In this document: positions 50,834-59,897 of the stretch, in pieces
Position numbering within the stretch: the first letter of the stretch is position 1
Layout: each line of letters opens with the position of its first letter
Origin: Micromonospora rhizosphaerae
GTDB taxonomy: Bacteria; Actinomycetota; Actinomycetes; Mycobacteriales; Micromonosporaceae
Length of the DNA: 64,000 bases
Assembly (NCBI RefSeq): GCF_900091465.1
Contig: NZ_FMHV01000002.1
Coordinates: 682,001 to 746,000, forward strand
Direction of reading: 5' to 3'
Notes under the pieces: model-generated
What the model saw: the letters and a program-made list of their open reading frames with translations, nothing else
Told to the model about the DNA's origin: nothing
The model's database searches: none
Program-made: the position numbers and the translations under genes

Positions 50834-51781
50834 TCAGGCCCGGCCCGCCCCGGAAGCCGCCGCGGCGGCCAGCTGGGCGTCGAGGACGTCGAGCAGCTCG
50901 GGGTTGCGTTCGTAGTCGAACTTGCGGGCGAAGTGGGCACCGCTGGCCAGGGCTCGGGGCAGGTCCTCCGCGGTCAGCGACTTCGGGTGGTTGAAGGTGC
51001 TGTTCCGGAAGTCGAAGTACCGCTTGCAGTCGGGCACCAGGTTGAACCGGTCCGCGCTGCACACGATGGTCTGGAAGACGGCCTCCACCGGCGAGAGGCA
51101 GTGCCGGAAGTAGTTGACCACGTCCGGCCGCCGGTCGAAGTACTCCCGCAGATAGGCCACCACGGGCCAGGTCAGCGACGAGAACGCCGACCCGCCGTGC
51201 AGCCGCAGGTCGGGCCCGAACGGGGTCCGCGCCCGTCGACCCACCACCAGGCCGTACGAGACGTGCACCCGCATCAACGGCTGGACCCGGTTGACCGCCT
51301 GGACCGGCCGGAGCAGCTTCTTCGCCCGCGGGCTGAGGCCGACCAGCCGACGGTGCTGGAAGTGGTAGCGGGAGCGGACCCGGCTGCGCGGCCAGTGGCT
51401 GTCCGGGCCGAGCGCGTCCCAGTACTCCATGAAACCGTCGGCGCCGGATTCGATCAGCTCGGCCTCAGCCTGGTCGAGTGGGCGGAGCGGATAGTCCTGA
51501 CCGGTGATGTTCACCAGCCAGTCGACCTGGACACCCTCACCGTTCAGCCAGTCCACCGCCGCCAGATAGCGATCGACATGACTGAAGTCACCGTAACCAC
51601 CCTTGTGGTACTGGACCGTCACGCCGGGTAGTGTGCGCAGCTCAGACAGATCAAGCGGGGTCCCGTTCACGTCATGGCTGATGTGCACGATACTGTCTGG
51701 ACTGTACCGCTTCACCGCATGAACCAACCTGGTCAGCTGGTCCGGCGAACGGTGACTCTGGATGTGGTAGCAGAAGCGCAC
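50834..51781 (-). CDS. Core-2/I-branching beta-1,6-N-acetylglucosaminyltransferase-like (GT14)
   Basis: 315 residues. FCYHIQSHRSPDQLTRLV, HISHDVNGTPLDLSEL, the segment DWLVNITGQDYPLRPL and GGSAFSSLTWPVVAYL are typical of bacterial members of the GT14 family, which transfer GlcNAc or xylose in branching reactions. The start is GTG at 51781. It stands alone on the minus strand between plus-strand genes, with its own promoter near 51790-51930. Confidence 0.85.
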   Translation of the reverse strand: MRFCYHIQSHRSPDQLTRLVHAVKRYSPDSIVHISHDVNGTPLDLSELRTLPGVTVQYHKGGYGDFSHVDRYLAAVDWLNGEGVQVDWLVNITGQDYPLRPLDQAEAELIESGADGFMEYWDALGPDSHWPRSRVRSRYHFQHRRLVGLSPRAKKLLRPVQAVNRVQPLMRVHVSYGLVVGRRARTPFGPDLRLHGGSAFSSLTWPVVAYLREYFDRRPDVVNYFRHCLSPVEAVFQTIVCSADRFNLVPDCKRYFDFRNSTFNHPKSLTAEDLPRALASGAHFARKFDYERNPELLDVLDAQLAAAAASGAGRA

Positions 51782-51939
51782 CCGTGCATTATTGCCCCCG
51801 GGGCTCCGGCACAGAGAGCGCCAGCCCTTCGGCTGCTTCCACTCTCCGCTCTCATCAGGGAGACTCAGGGTTCACCCGTGCGCACGTACGTCTCACGGCT
51901 GGCTGGCCGGTCCGGCTCGAAAGGGAGCGACACACTTCG

Positions 51940-53769
51940 ATGCCCTCGCCTCACCATCCCGATCTGCAGCACGATGCGGACGGGCCCACGCTGATCTCCT
52001 ACCTCGAGTGGCTTCGCCGCCGGTGGTGGATCCTCGCGCTCGCGGCCGTGCTCGGCATCGGATCCGGACTGCTGGTCACCCGGCTGCAGACGCCCACCTA
52101 CACGTCCACCACGTCGGTGCTGGTGCGCCAGGTGGGCCCGGACGCGCAGCCCGGCACCAAGGTCAACCTCGACACCGAGGCGCAGGTGGTTCGCTCCCTG
52201 GTCGTGGCCGAGCGGGCCCGCACCCTGCTCAAGACCGGCACCTCCGCCGAGGACCTGGTCCAGTCGCTGACCGTCACCGTCCCACCGAACAGCCAGGTGC
52301 TCCAGATCGCGTACGAGAGCATCACCCCCGAGTCCGCGCAGAACGCCTCGCACTCGTTCGCGCAGGCGTACCTCGACCTGCGCCTCGCCACCGCGACCAA
52401 GGCCGTGGAGAACGAGACCACCGCGATCAACCAGCAGATCGCCGAGGTCAAGAAGCAGTTGGCCGCCGCGGCGGGCAAGATCGCCGCGGCCCCGGCGAAC
52501 TCCGCCGCCCGGGCGCAGGCCCAGGCCGACCAGGACGTCCTGACCAATCAGCTCGCCAAGCTCAACGAGCGACTCAGCCCGCTGCAGGCCACCACGCCCG
52601 ACCCGGGCCAGATCATCTCCGACGCCGCCCTGCCGCGGAAGCCCAGCTCGCCGAACCGCACCCTGAACCTGGCCAGCGGGATGGGTGCCGGGCTGCTCTT
52701 CGGCATCGTGCTCGCACTGCTCCTCGACCGGCTGGACACCCGGGTCCGACGGGGCCGGGACGTGACCGCCCGTACCGGGCTGCCGACGCTGCTGGAACTG
52801 CCGGTCCGGGTACCGTCGCTGGCCGTCCTGGCGCCCACCCACCGGGTCTCCCGCGAGCTGGGCCGGCTGCGCAACGTGCTGCTCTCGATCATGCCCGAGC
52901 CCGGGCCGGGGCGTGGCCGGCAGCTCCTGCTCACGGACACCTCGCCCGGGCCGGCGGCCGGCTTCGTCGCCGCCAACCTCGCCGCCGCGTACGCCCGCAC
53001 CGGCGCCCAGGTCGCGGTGGTCACCACCCGGGCTGATTCGCCACTGACCGCCATGTTCGGCGGCGCCAAGCCCGGGCACACCCTCGCCGAGGTGCTCCGG
53101 CACGACGTCGGCGCGCTCGCCGCGCTGACCCCCGCGCCGGGCCTCAGCACGTTGCGCGTTCTGTTCCCCGGCAACCTCGACACCGAGGTGGAGCTGCCGG
53201 TCGCGAGGATGCGCGAGATCCTCAGGGAGCTCGCCGCCCGCTTCGACCACGTGTTGATCGAGACCGCCCGGCCGACCCAGGCCGTCGAGGCGCAAGCGCT
53301 GGCCCGACACGTCGACGGTGTGATCCTGGTGATCGAGAGCGGGCAGTCCCGGAGCAGCGAGATCACCGCCGCGCTGCACCAGTTCGAGCAGGTGGACGCG
53401 CCGGTGCTCGGCAGCGTGCTGGCCCCCCGGCTGCCCGGGTCGTCCAAGGGCACCGGCGCTGCGGGCGCCAAGCCGGACGGGAAGTCGCCGTCACCGCGGC
53501 CGCGCCCGGAGCCGGTCTTCCCAGCCGCCACGGAGTCCAGCGACAACACGATCATCCTGCCCCGGCCGACCAACCGGCCGGTCGGGGCGGTCACCCCGCC
53601 CAAGCCGGCCCCGACGGCCACGGCGGCCAAGCCCGTGCCGGCCGCGCCGCTCAACGCCGCCGGGTCGGCCCGCCAGTCCACCGTCTACCGGTCCAACCGC
53701 GACTCCGACCGCATCGACGGCACGAACCGGCGCTCGATGGCTTTCGACCCGGTGGAGGAGCAGGAGTGA
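51940..53769 (+). CDS. Wzz/BY-kinase-like chain-length protein with degenerate kinase part
   Basis: 609 residues. TM1 (WWILALAAVLGIGSGLLVT), an extracytoplasmic coiled-coil part (AINQQIAEVKKQLAAAAGKI) and TM2 (LASGMGAGLLFGIVLALLL) form a Wzz domain. A cytoplasmic CpsD-like domain follows (LLLTDTSPGPAAGFVAANLA, VAVVTTRADSP, HVDGVILVIESGQ). The Walker A lysine (GxxxxGKS/T) is missing, so it probably cannot bind ATP normally. The C-terminus is Pro-rich and lacks a tyrosine cluster. It sets polysaccharide chain length. ATG 51940 with AAGGGAG upstream; it heads the coupled operon. Confidence 0.85.
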   Translation: MPSPHHPDLQHDADGPTLISYLEWLRRRWWILALAAVLGIGSGLLVTRLQTPTYTSTTSVLVRQVGPDAQPGTKVNLDTEAQVVRSLVVAERARTLLKTGTSAEDLVQSLTVTVPPNSQVLQIAYESITPESAQNASHSFAQAYLDLRLATATKAVENETTAINQQIAEVKKQLAAAAGKIAAAPANSAARAQAQADQDVLTNQLAKLNERLSPLQATTPDPGQIISDAALPRKPSSPNRTLNLASGMGAGLLFGIVLALLLDRLDTRVRRGRDVTARTGLPTLLELPVRVPSLAVLAPTHRVSRELGRLRNVLLSIMPEPGPGRGRQLLLTDTSPGPAAGFVAANLAAAYARTGAQVAVVTTRADSPLTAMFGGAKPGHTLAEVLRHDVGALAALTPAPGLSTLRVLFPGNLDTEVELPVARMREILRELAARFDHVLIETARPTQAVEAQALARHVDGVILVIESGQSRSSEITAALHQFEQVDAPVLGSVLAPRLPGSSKGTGAAGAKPDGKSPSPRPRPEPVFPAATESSDNTIILPRPTNRPVGAVTPPKPAPTATAAKPVPAAPLNAAGSARQSTVYRSNRDSDRIDGTNRRSMAFDPVEEQE

Positions 53770-54761
53770 GGCTGCGCCAGGCCGTCGTGGCCTCGGCCGC
53801 GGCGGTGCTCGTCGCCGGGCTGGGCGCCGCCTGCTCCGAGCCGCCGCCACCAGGCGCGAGCGACCTGGTCGACCCGGGTACGCCTGCGCCGAAGCCCAGC
53901 CCGACGCCCAGCCTGCCGGCCGGGCCGCTCTCCGGGCAGCCGCTCGCCCAGCCGGCCGTGGCCGGGCGGCAGGCGATCGCCGTGCCGATCCGGGCGACCG
54001 CGACCGGCACCCCGGTCGGACTCGACGTGGCGGACGTGGTCTACCAGGAGTTCGCCGAGTCGGGCAGCCTGCACCTCAGCGCGGTCTACCAGTCCCGGGA
54101 CGCGGCGAAGATCGGCCCGGTCACCGAGGTCCGTCCGGTCGACATCCGCAGCGTCGGGGTGCTGCACCCGTGGCTCGGCTACGCGGGCGGACCCACCGGC
54201 TTCGTCAACCAGCTCGCCGCCGCCGACCTCACCGGCGTGACGCCGGCGGAGCGCGGCGCGGCGTTCCCGAGCGGCTACACCTCGACCACGGCGCTGCGCG
54301 CGGCCGCCCCGAAGGGCGGCACCGCTCCGGCACCGTTGTTCGACTACGCGACTCCCGGCACACCGCTCGGCACCGAGGGCGTCACGCCCGCCGGCAAGTT
54401 GACCATCACCGCCGCCGGCCACGCCACCCAGACCTGGAGCTACGACCAGGCGAGTGGGCAGTGGGTGGGGCAGGTCGGCAAGGCAAAGGTGAAGGCCGCG
54501 TCGGTCATCGTGCTCACCATGGAGTACCGGACGCTGACCGTACGCAAGCCGAGTCCCCGCTCGCTGCCGAGCGCCATGGTGTACGGCAAGGGGAAGGCGG
54601 TGGTGGTCTCCGGGCCGTCAAGCGCCAGGGCGGCGTGGAGCAAGCCCGGGCAGAAGCTCGTCTGCAACGTGACCGACCCGGCGGGGTACCAGATCCGGCC
54701 ACAGCCAGGCACCGCGTGGGTGATCTATGCGCCGACGACGGCTCGGGTAGCGGTGACATGA
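53766..54761 (+). CDS. DUF3048-family lipoprotein
   Basis: 331 residues. A signal peptide ends in the lipobox AGLGAAC. The DUF3048 core is visible: AVPIRATATGTPVGLDVADV, VYQEFAESGSLHLSAVYQSR, KIGPVTEVRPVDIRSV and a C-terminal half with MEYRTLTVRKPSP. Its biochemical role is not established; the family is secreted and wall-associated. The GTG at 53766 overlaps the previous stop (GTGA), and its own stop overlaps the next ATG (ATGA), so it is an integral member of the polysaccharide operon. Confidence 0.85.
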   Translation: MRLRQAVVASAAAVLVAGLGAACSEPPPPGASDLVDPGTPAPKPSPTPSLPAGPLSGQPLAQPAVAGRQAIAVPIRATATGTPVGLDVADVVYQEFAESGSLHLSAVYQSRDAAKIGPVTEVRPVDIRSVGVLHPWLGYAGGPTGFVNQLAAADLTGVTPAERGAAFPSGYTSTTALRAAAPKGGTAPAPLFDYATPGTPLGTEGVTPAGKLTITAAGHATQTWSYDQASGQWVGQVGKAKVKAASVIVLTMEYRTLTVRKPSPRSLPSAMVYGKGKAVVVSGPSSARAAWSKPGQKLVCNVTDPAGYQIRPQPGTAWVIYAPTTARVAVT

Positions 54762-56215
54762 AGACGCTCGCCCCGCTCCGGTCAACCCCCCGGCCGGAGC
54801 CGGTGCCGAGGGATCAGCTCCCGACGGGCGCGTTCGTCGCCCGGCGCCGGCGGCTCCCCGTAGCGTGGCCGCTGACCGCGCTCTTCGTCCTCTACCCCGT
54901 GTGGTGGGCCCTCGGCCTGCCCTCGTTCATCTTCGCCATCCTCGCCGTGCCGATGGCGCTCCAGCTGCGCAGGCGGGACACCATCCGGGTGCCGCCCGGT
55001 TTCGGGTTCTGGCTGATCCTGCTCGCCTGGGTGGTGCTCTCCGGGCTGATGTTGGACATCACCGCGCCGAACACTCTGGTCCCGACCGGCTTCGGTCGGT
55101 ACATCGGCTGGGGCGTCCGGGTGATGAACTACACCGCCCTGACCGTGACCATGCTCTATGTACTCAACCTGAGCGAGAAGGAGCTGCCCCGGCTCCGCAT
55201 GGTGCGGCTCTTCGCGTTTCTGGCCGTCATCACCGTGATCGGCGGGTACGTCGGCGCGCTGATGCCGGACCTCAAGTTCACCGCCCCGCTCAACTACCTC
55301 CTGCCCGACGTCATCGCCCAGGAGCCGTTCGTCAACCGGCTGATGCACGTCGAGGTCGCCCAGGTGCAGGAGGTGCTGCAGGGTGAGCCCAGCTCGCCGC
55401 GTCCGGCCGCGCCCTTCGAGTACACGAACACCTGGGGCGAGAACATGGGCATCCTGCTCGTCTGGTTCATCGTCGGCTGGATGGTGCAGGGCCGAGGGTG
55501 GCGCCGACTCACCGGGTACCTGCTGATGGCCGCCGCGATCTTCCCGATCGTCTTCTCGCTCAACCGTGGTCTCTGGATCGGGCTGGTGATCGCCGCCGTC
55601 TACGTCGCCCTGCGGCTGGCGCTCCGCGGCCGGATCGCCGTCCTCGCCGGGATGGCGCTGGCGACCGCGTTGGCGGGCGTCCTGGTGCTCGCTTCCCCGC
55701 TCGGGGGCCTGCTGGACGAGCGGATGAAGAACGGGCACAGCGACGAGATCCGAGCCACCCTCTCCAGTGGGGCCGTCGAGGCGGCCCGGCACTCCCCGGT
55801 GCTGGGTTACGGTGCCAACCGCGCGCTCATCGGCAGCAACCGGTCGATCGCCATCGGCAAGTCCGCCGACTGCAAGCAGTGCGGCAACCGGGAGCTGGGC
55901 AGCAACGGTCAGGTCTGGAACCTGCTCGTCGGGCAGGGCTGGGTCGGCCCCATCTGCTACAGCGCGTTCTTCCTCTGCTGCCTGTGGCGCTTCCGGCACG
56001 ACCATACGGCCATCGGCATCGCGGGTAGCGTCGTGCTGATCCTGATGCTGTTCTTCCAGTTCCTCTACGGTGCGCTCAACACCACGCTGGCGTACGGCCT
56101 GATCAGCGTGGCGGTGCTCGCCCGCAACGACCGTCATCTCCGGTCGCTGCGCCGGGAGGCGCTGGCCGCGGTGCCGGCCGAATCTACCGACCGACCGGAA
56201 CAGCGGAGCCGCTGA
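54758..56215 (+). CDS. O-antigen ligase / Wzy polymerase-like membrane protein
   Basis: 485 residues with about eleven membrane helices. The large extracytoplasmic loop near residues ~330-390 holds the Wzy_C-type motif region (EAARHSPVLGYGANRALIGS; GNRELGSNGQVWNLLVGQGW). It would polymerise repeat units or ligate glycan to an acceptor on the outer face of the membrane. ATG at 54758 overlaps the previous stop. The following kinase gene overlaps by one base. Confidence 0.85.
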   Translation: MKTLAPLRSTPRPEPVPRDQLPTGAFVARRRRLPVAWPLTALFVLYPVWWALGLPSFIFAILAVPMALQLRRRDTIRVPPGFGFWLILLAWVVLSGLMLDITAPNTLVPTGFGRYIGWGVRVMNYTALTVTMLYVLNLSEKELPRLRMVRLFAFLAVITVIGGYVGALMPDLKFTAPLNYLLPDVIAQEPFVNRLMHVEVAQVQEVLQGEPSSPRPAAPFEYTNTWGENMGILLVWFIVGWMVQGRGWRRLTGYLLMAAAIFPIVFSLNRGLWIGLVIAAVYVALRLALRGRIAVLAGMALATALAGVLVLASPLGGLLDERMKNGHSDEIRATLSSGAVEAARHSPVLGYGANRALIGSNRSIAIGKSADCKQCGNRELGSNGQVWNLLVGQGWVGPICYSAFFLCCLWRFRHDHTAIGIAGSVVLILMLFFQFLYGALNTTLAYGLISVAVLARNDRHLRSLRREALAAVPAESTDRPEQRSR

Positions 56216-57441
56216 TGACCGCATCCCCGCGGGTCGCCGACGCGCGCGCCGCGTACCTGCCCGAACTGGCCGCCGTGGTCTGGCCGGACCCGGCCGACCC
56301 GACCCTGCGCCGCGGCGGCGCCGGCTACGCCGTGGTGCCGTCCGCCGCCCGACCCCGGCTGCTCGTCCCGGCGGGCTCCCGCCGGGCCGCGGCCAGCGCC
56401 GTCCGGCACTCGACGGAGGCGGTGGGTACGAAGGCCCGCCTGCGCCGGTCGCTGCTGGCCACCGCGTTCCGCACCGGCCTCGGCCGACTCGCCTTCCGGG
56501 ATCGTCTGCTGGTCTCGGCGACCGCGGGAACCCTGGAGGAGCACCTGGCCCGGGTGCTGGGCCAACGGGCGTTGCTGAGCATCCACATCGGTCCGGCCCG
56601 GGCCAACCGCAAGCCGGTGATCCAGCTGCTCGGGGAGGCGGGTCAGCCGTTGGGCTATGCCAAGCTGGGCGTGGACCCACTCACCCGCGGTCTCGTCGAC
56701 GCGGAGGCCGAGGTGCTACGCCGGCTGGCCGGCGTCGAGCTGCCCGGGATCGTGGTGGCCGAGGTGCTCCACCACGGCCGGTGGGGCGGGCACGCCCTGC
56801 TCGTGCAGAGCGCGCTCCCGGTCGAACTGCCCCGCGCCACGCCGGCGGTGGCCGCCGAGCGGGAGCGGGGCGCGATGGTCACGGTCAGCCGCTGCCTGGG
56901 CGTCGAGCGCCGGCCGTACGCCGGCAGCGGTTACGCCGAGCGGGTCGCCGCCGAGGTCGAGGCGCTCGGTGACCGGCCGGAGGCCGCCCGGCTGCGGGCG
57001 GTGCTGGCAACTGTGCGGGCGCTCGCCCCGACCCTCGACTTCGGCGCCTGGCACGGCGACTGGAACGGTGGCAACAGTGCGGTCCTGACCGACGGCCGGG
57101 TGCTTATCTGGGACTGGGAGCGGTTCGCGGTCGGCGTGCCCGTCGGCTACGACCCGCTGCACCGCCGGCTCCAGACCGCGATCACCAGGGCCGGGGTGGA
57201 GCCGACGACGGCGGCCCGCGAGCTGCTGGCCGAGGCAACGGAGACGCTGGCGCCGTTCGCGCCGCCGTCCGGCGTCGAGGACCTGGTGGCGGTGCTCTAC
57301 CTGGTCGAGCTGGCCGCGCGCTACCTGCGCGACCGGCAGGCCGAGGCGGGTGCCCGGCTCGGACACGTGGCCGCCTGGCTGTTGCCGGCGGTGGAGGATC
57401 ATCTGGCCGTCCGGTCGGGTGTGGGAGGAGTGGCGAAGTGA
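56215..57441 (+). CDS. Aminoglycoside-phosphotransferase-fold kinase of the polysaccharide operon
   Basis: 408 residues. The kinase-fold C-terminal half has the catalytic loop WHGDWNGGN (HxD...N) and the metal-binding DWERF. Before it are lobe-1 elements (GQPLGYAKLG with a likely ATP-binding Lys) and a helix with E in DAEAEVLRRL. The first ~130 residues are not typical of APH proteins. It should phosphorylate a small molecule or glycan; the substrate is unknown. It is coupled to the ligase-like gene (TGATG) and to the following sulfotransferase (GTGA). Confidence 0.75.
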   Translation: MTASPRVADARAAYLPELAAVVWPDPADPTLRRGGAGYAVVPSAARPRLLVPAGSRRAAASAVRHSTEAVGTKARLRRSLLATAFRTGLGRLAFRDRLLVSATAGTLEEHLARVLGQRALLSIHIGPARANRKPVIQLLGEAGQPLGYAKLGVDPLTRGLVDAEAEVLRRLAGVELPGIVVAEVLHHGRWGGHALLVQSALPVELPRATPAVAAERERGAMVTVSRCLGVERRPYAGSGYAERVAAEVEALGDRPEAARLRAVLATVRALAPTLDFGAWHGDWNGGNSAVLTDGRVLIWDWERFAVGVPVGYDPLHRRLQTAITRAGVEPTTAARELLAEATETLAPFAPPSGVEDLVAVLYLVELAARYLRDRQAEAGARLGHVAAWLLPAVEDHLAVRSGVGGVAK

Positions 57442-58298
57442 CGGTGGTCAAGGCACAGGCGCGACGGGCGGTGCGCTCGGTGACGCGGACGGTCGGTCGG
57501 TGGACCGCCGGCTCGCGGCTGGCCCCGGACTTCCTCATCGTGGGCGCCCAGCGATGCGGCACGACGTCGCTGTTCAAGACGCTCTCCCAGCACCCCGCCG
57601 TACTGCCGGCGGTTCACCACAAGGGCGTGCACTACTTCGACACCGGCTACGACAAGGGCATGGACTGGTACCTCGGGCACTTCCCGACGGTCCGCCGGGC
57701 CGAGGCGGTGCGGGAACAGCTCGGGGTACGCGGGGTGACCGGCGAGTCGAGCCCGTACTACATGTTCCACCCGCTGGCCGCGCAACGGATCGCCGAGGAC
57801 CTGCCCGAGGTGCGGCTGCTGGTGCTGCTGCGCGACCCGGTGGAGCGGGCGTACTCGGCGCACGCGCACGAGCTGGCCCGCGGTTTCGAGACCGAGCCGT
57901 TCGAGCGGGCGCTGGAGCTGGAGCAGAGCCGGATCGCCGGCGAGCGGGAGCGGCTGCTCGCCGACCCGACCGCGCACAGCCACCACTACCAGCACAACGC
58001 GTACCTCACCCGTGGGCAGTACGTCGAGCAGCTGGAGCGGCTGGAGTCGATCTTCGGCCGGGACCGGCTGCACGTGATCGACGCCGACGACTTCTTCGCC
58101 GAACCGCGGCCGGCCTTCGACGCGGTCTGCGACTTCCTCGGCCTGCCGCACTGGGCGGACATCTCTTTCGGCAAGCACAACTCGCGGTCCCGCTCGCCCA
58201 TGGACCCGGCGTTGCGCGAGCGGCTGGAGGCGCACTTCGCCCCGTACGACGAGCGGCTGGCCGCCTGGTGGGAACGCGTACCGTCGTGGCGACGGTAA
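57438..58298 (+). CDS. PAPS-dependent sulfotransferase, heparan/NodH-like (third)
   Basis: 286 residues. The PAPS loop is LIVGAQRCGTTSLFKTLSQH and the 3'-phosphate site LLRDPVERAYSAHAHEL, with KGVHYFDTGYDKGMDWYLGH. This resembles the heparan-sulfate/NodH group more than the two sulfotransferases on either side of 49.7 kb, so it is probably a different acceptor class. The GTG at 57438 overlaps the kinase stop; the flippase start lies within its last codons. Confidence 0.88.
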   Translation: MTVVKAQARRAVRSVTRTVGRWTAGSRLAPDFLIVGAQRCGTTSLFKTLSQHPAVLPAVHHKGVHYFDTGYDKGMDWYLGHFPTVRRAEAVREQLGVRGVTGESSPYYMFHPLAAQRIAEDLPEVRLLVLLRDPVERAYSAHAHELARGFETEPFERALELEQSRIAGERERLLADPTAHSHHYQHNAYLTRGQYVEQLERLESIFGRDRLHVIDADDFFAEPRPAFDAVCDFLGLPHWADISFGKHNSRSRSPMDPALRERLEAHFAPYDERLAAWWERVPSWRR

Positions 58299-59851
58299 CT
58301 CCCGCCCGGGCGCCGGACGCTGGGCTGGGCGGCGCCGCCCGGCACGGGGTGCTGAACCTGCTCGGCGTGGCGGTGGCGGCCATCGCCAGCTTCGGGCTGA
58401 ACATCGTGGTCACCCGCGGCTGGTCGATGGCGGACGCCGGCCTCTTTTTCGCCGCCACCAGCGCCTTCATGATCGCGTACGCGGCGGCCCGGCTCGGCAC
58501 CGGCATCGGCTCCGTCTACTTCATCAGCCGCTACCGGGCCCTTGGTCAGCCGGAACGGATCCGCGCGTCCGTGCTGGTCGGACTGCTGCCGGTGCTGCTG
58601 GTCGGGGCCCTGCTGTCGATCGCCGGATGGCTGCTGACCCCGCAGATCGTCCAACTGACCTTCGCCGAGCCGGTCCCCGGCGCCGTACCCGCGCTCCGCG
58701 CCCTGCTGCTCTTCGTACCGGTCGCCGCGCTCTGCGACTTCGCGCTGACCGCCTGCCGAGGCTTCGGCAAGATGCGCCCCTTGCTGCTCATCGAGCGGCT
58801 GGGACGGACCGGGCTGCAACTGCTCGGCGTGGCGCTGGCCGCCCTGCTTGGCCTCTCCGCGACCACCGCGTTGCCGCTGGCCTGGGCGCTGCCGTACCTG
58901 CCGGCCGCGATCGTCGCGATGATCTGGCTGGCCCTGCTGGTCCGCCGCGCGGAACGCTCTGCCGGACCGGACCGCCGGTCGCCGGTGGGTTGGCGGGAGG
59001 AGTTCGGGCCGTTCTGGCGGTACAGCGGCCCGCGGGCGCTGAGCGGGCTCGCCCAGATGGTGGTGCAGCGGCTGGACATCGTCCTGCTGGGCGCGCTGCG
59101 CGGGCTCTCCGAGGCGGCGCTCTACACCGCCGCCACCCGGTTCCTGGCCCTCGGGCAACTCTCCGGCCAGGCGCTGTCGACCGCCGTCCAGCACCGGCTG
59201 GCCGAGCAACTTGCCCGCGAGGACCGGGCCGCGGCCGGCCGGCTCTACCAGGCCGCGACCGGCTGGCTGGTGCTGCTGGCCTGGCCGGCCTATCTGCTCT
59301 TCGCCTCCTTCGCCGGTCCGATGCTCGCCCTGTTCGGCTCCGGCTACGACGCCGGCCGGAACGTCACGGTGTCCCTGGCCCTGATGATGCTGGTCGCCAC
59401 GGGCTGCGGCATGGTCGACACGGTGTTGAACATGGCCGGGAAGACGACCTGGACGTTCTACAACGCACTGACCGGGACCGTGGTGAACGTGGTGGCGAAC
59501 GTGCTGCTCATTCCGCGCCACGGCATCATGGGGGCGGCGATCGCCTGGTCCGCCTCCATTCTGATCACCAATCTGGTGCCGTTGGCCCAGCTGTACCGGT
59601 CGTTCCGGCTGCACCCGTTCGGGCCGGGCACGCTCACGGCCGCCGGGCTGGCGCTGGCCTGCTTCGGGGTACCGTCGCTGGTGCTGCACGCCGTCACCGA
59701 GCCGGGCGTGGTCGCCCTGCTGGTGGTCGCGGTCCTGGGTGCCGGCGGGTACGCGGCGGCTGCCTGGCGACTGCGTCGGGTGCTCCAGCTCGACAGCCTT
59801 CGGACGCTGCGGCGCGGCCGGCGGCGAGGACCGGCGCGACAGGAGATCTGA
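58286..59851 (+). CDS. Wzx-like polysaccharide flippase
   Basis: 521 residues with 12-14 membrane helices of the MOP superfamily (LNLLGVAVAAIASFGLNIVV; FWRYSGPRALSGLAQMVVQR; VSLALMMLVATGCGMVDTVL). It turns lipid-linked repeat units to the outer face of the membrane. GTG at 58286 overlaps the sulfotransferase gene by 13 bases and has GGGA upstream. It completes a Wzx/Wzy/Wzz set within one operon. Confidence 0.87.
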   Translation: MATVTPARAPDAGLGGAARHGVLNLLGVAVAAIASFGLNIVVTRGWSMADAGLFFAATSAFMIAYAAARLGTGIGSVYFISRYRALGQPERIRASVLVGLLPVLLVGALLSIAGWLLTPQIVQLTFAEPVPGAVPALRALLLFVPVAALCDFALTACRGFGKMRPLLLIERLGRTGLQLLGVALAALLGLSATTALPLAWALPYLPAAIVAMIWLALLVRRAERSAGPDRRSPVGWREEFGPFWRYSGPRALSGLAQMVVQRLDIVLLGALRGLSEAALYTAATRFLALGQLSGQALSTAVQHRLAEQLAREDRAAAGRLYQAATGWLVLLAWPAYLLFASFAGPMLALFGSGYDAGRNVTVSLALMMLVATGCGMVDTVLNMAGKTTWTFYNALTGTVVNVVANVLLIPRHGIMGAAIAWSASILITNLVPLAQLYRSFRLHPFGPGTLTAAGLALACFGVPSLVLHAVTEPGVVALLVVAVLGAGGYAAAAWRLRRVLQLDSLRTLRRGRRRGPARQEI

Positions 59852-59897
59852 TCACCGGGACGAACCGGGGTCAGCAGCACGGGGAGGTGCGGTAACG

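Noticed and set aside
56215..57441. Aminoglycoside resistance enzyme
   Set aside because: The catalytic loop fits the fold, but the long atypical N-terminus and the tight coupling inside a polysaccharide operon argue against resistance as its job.
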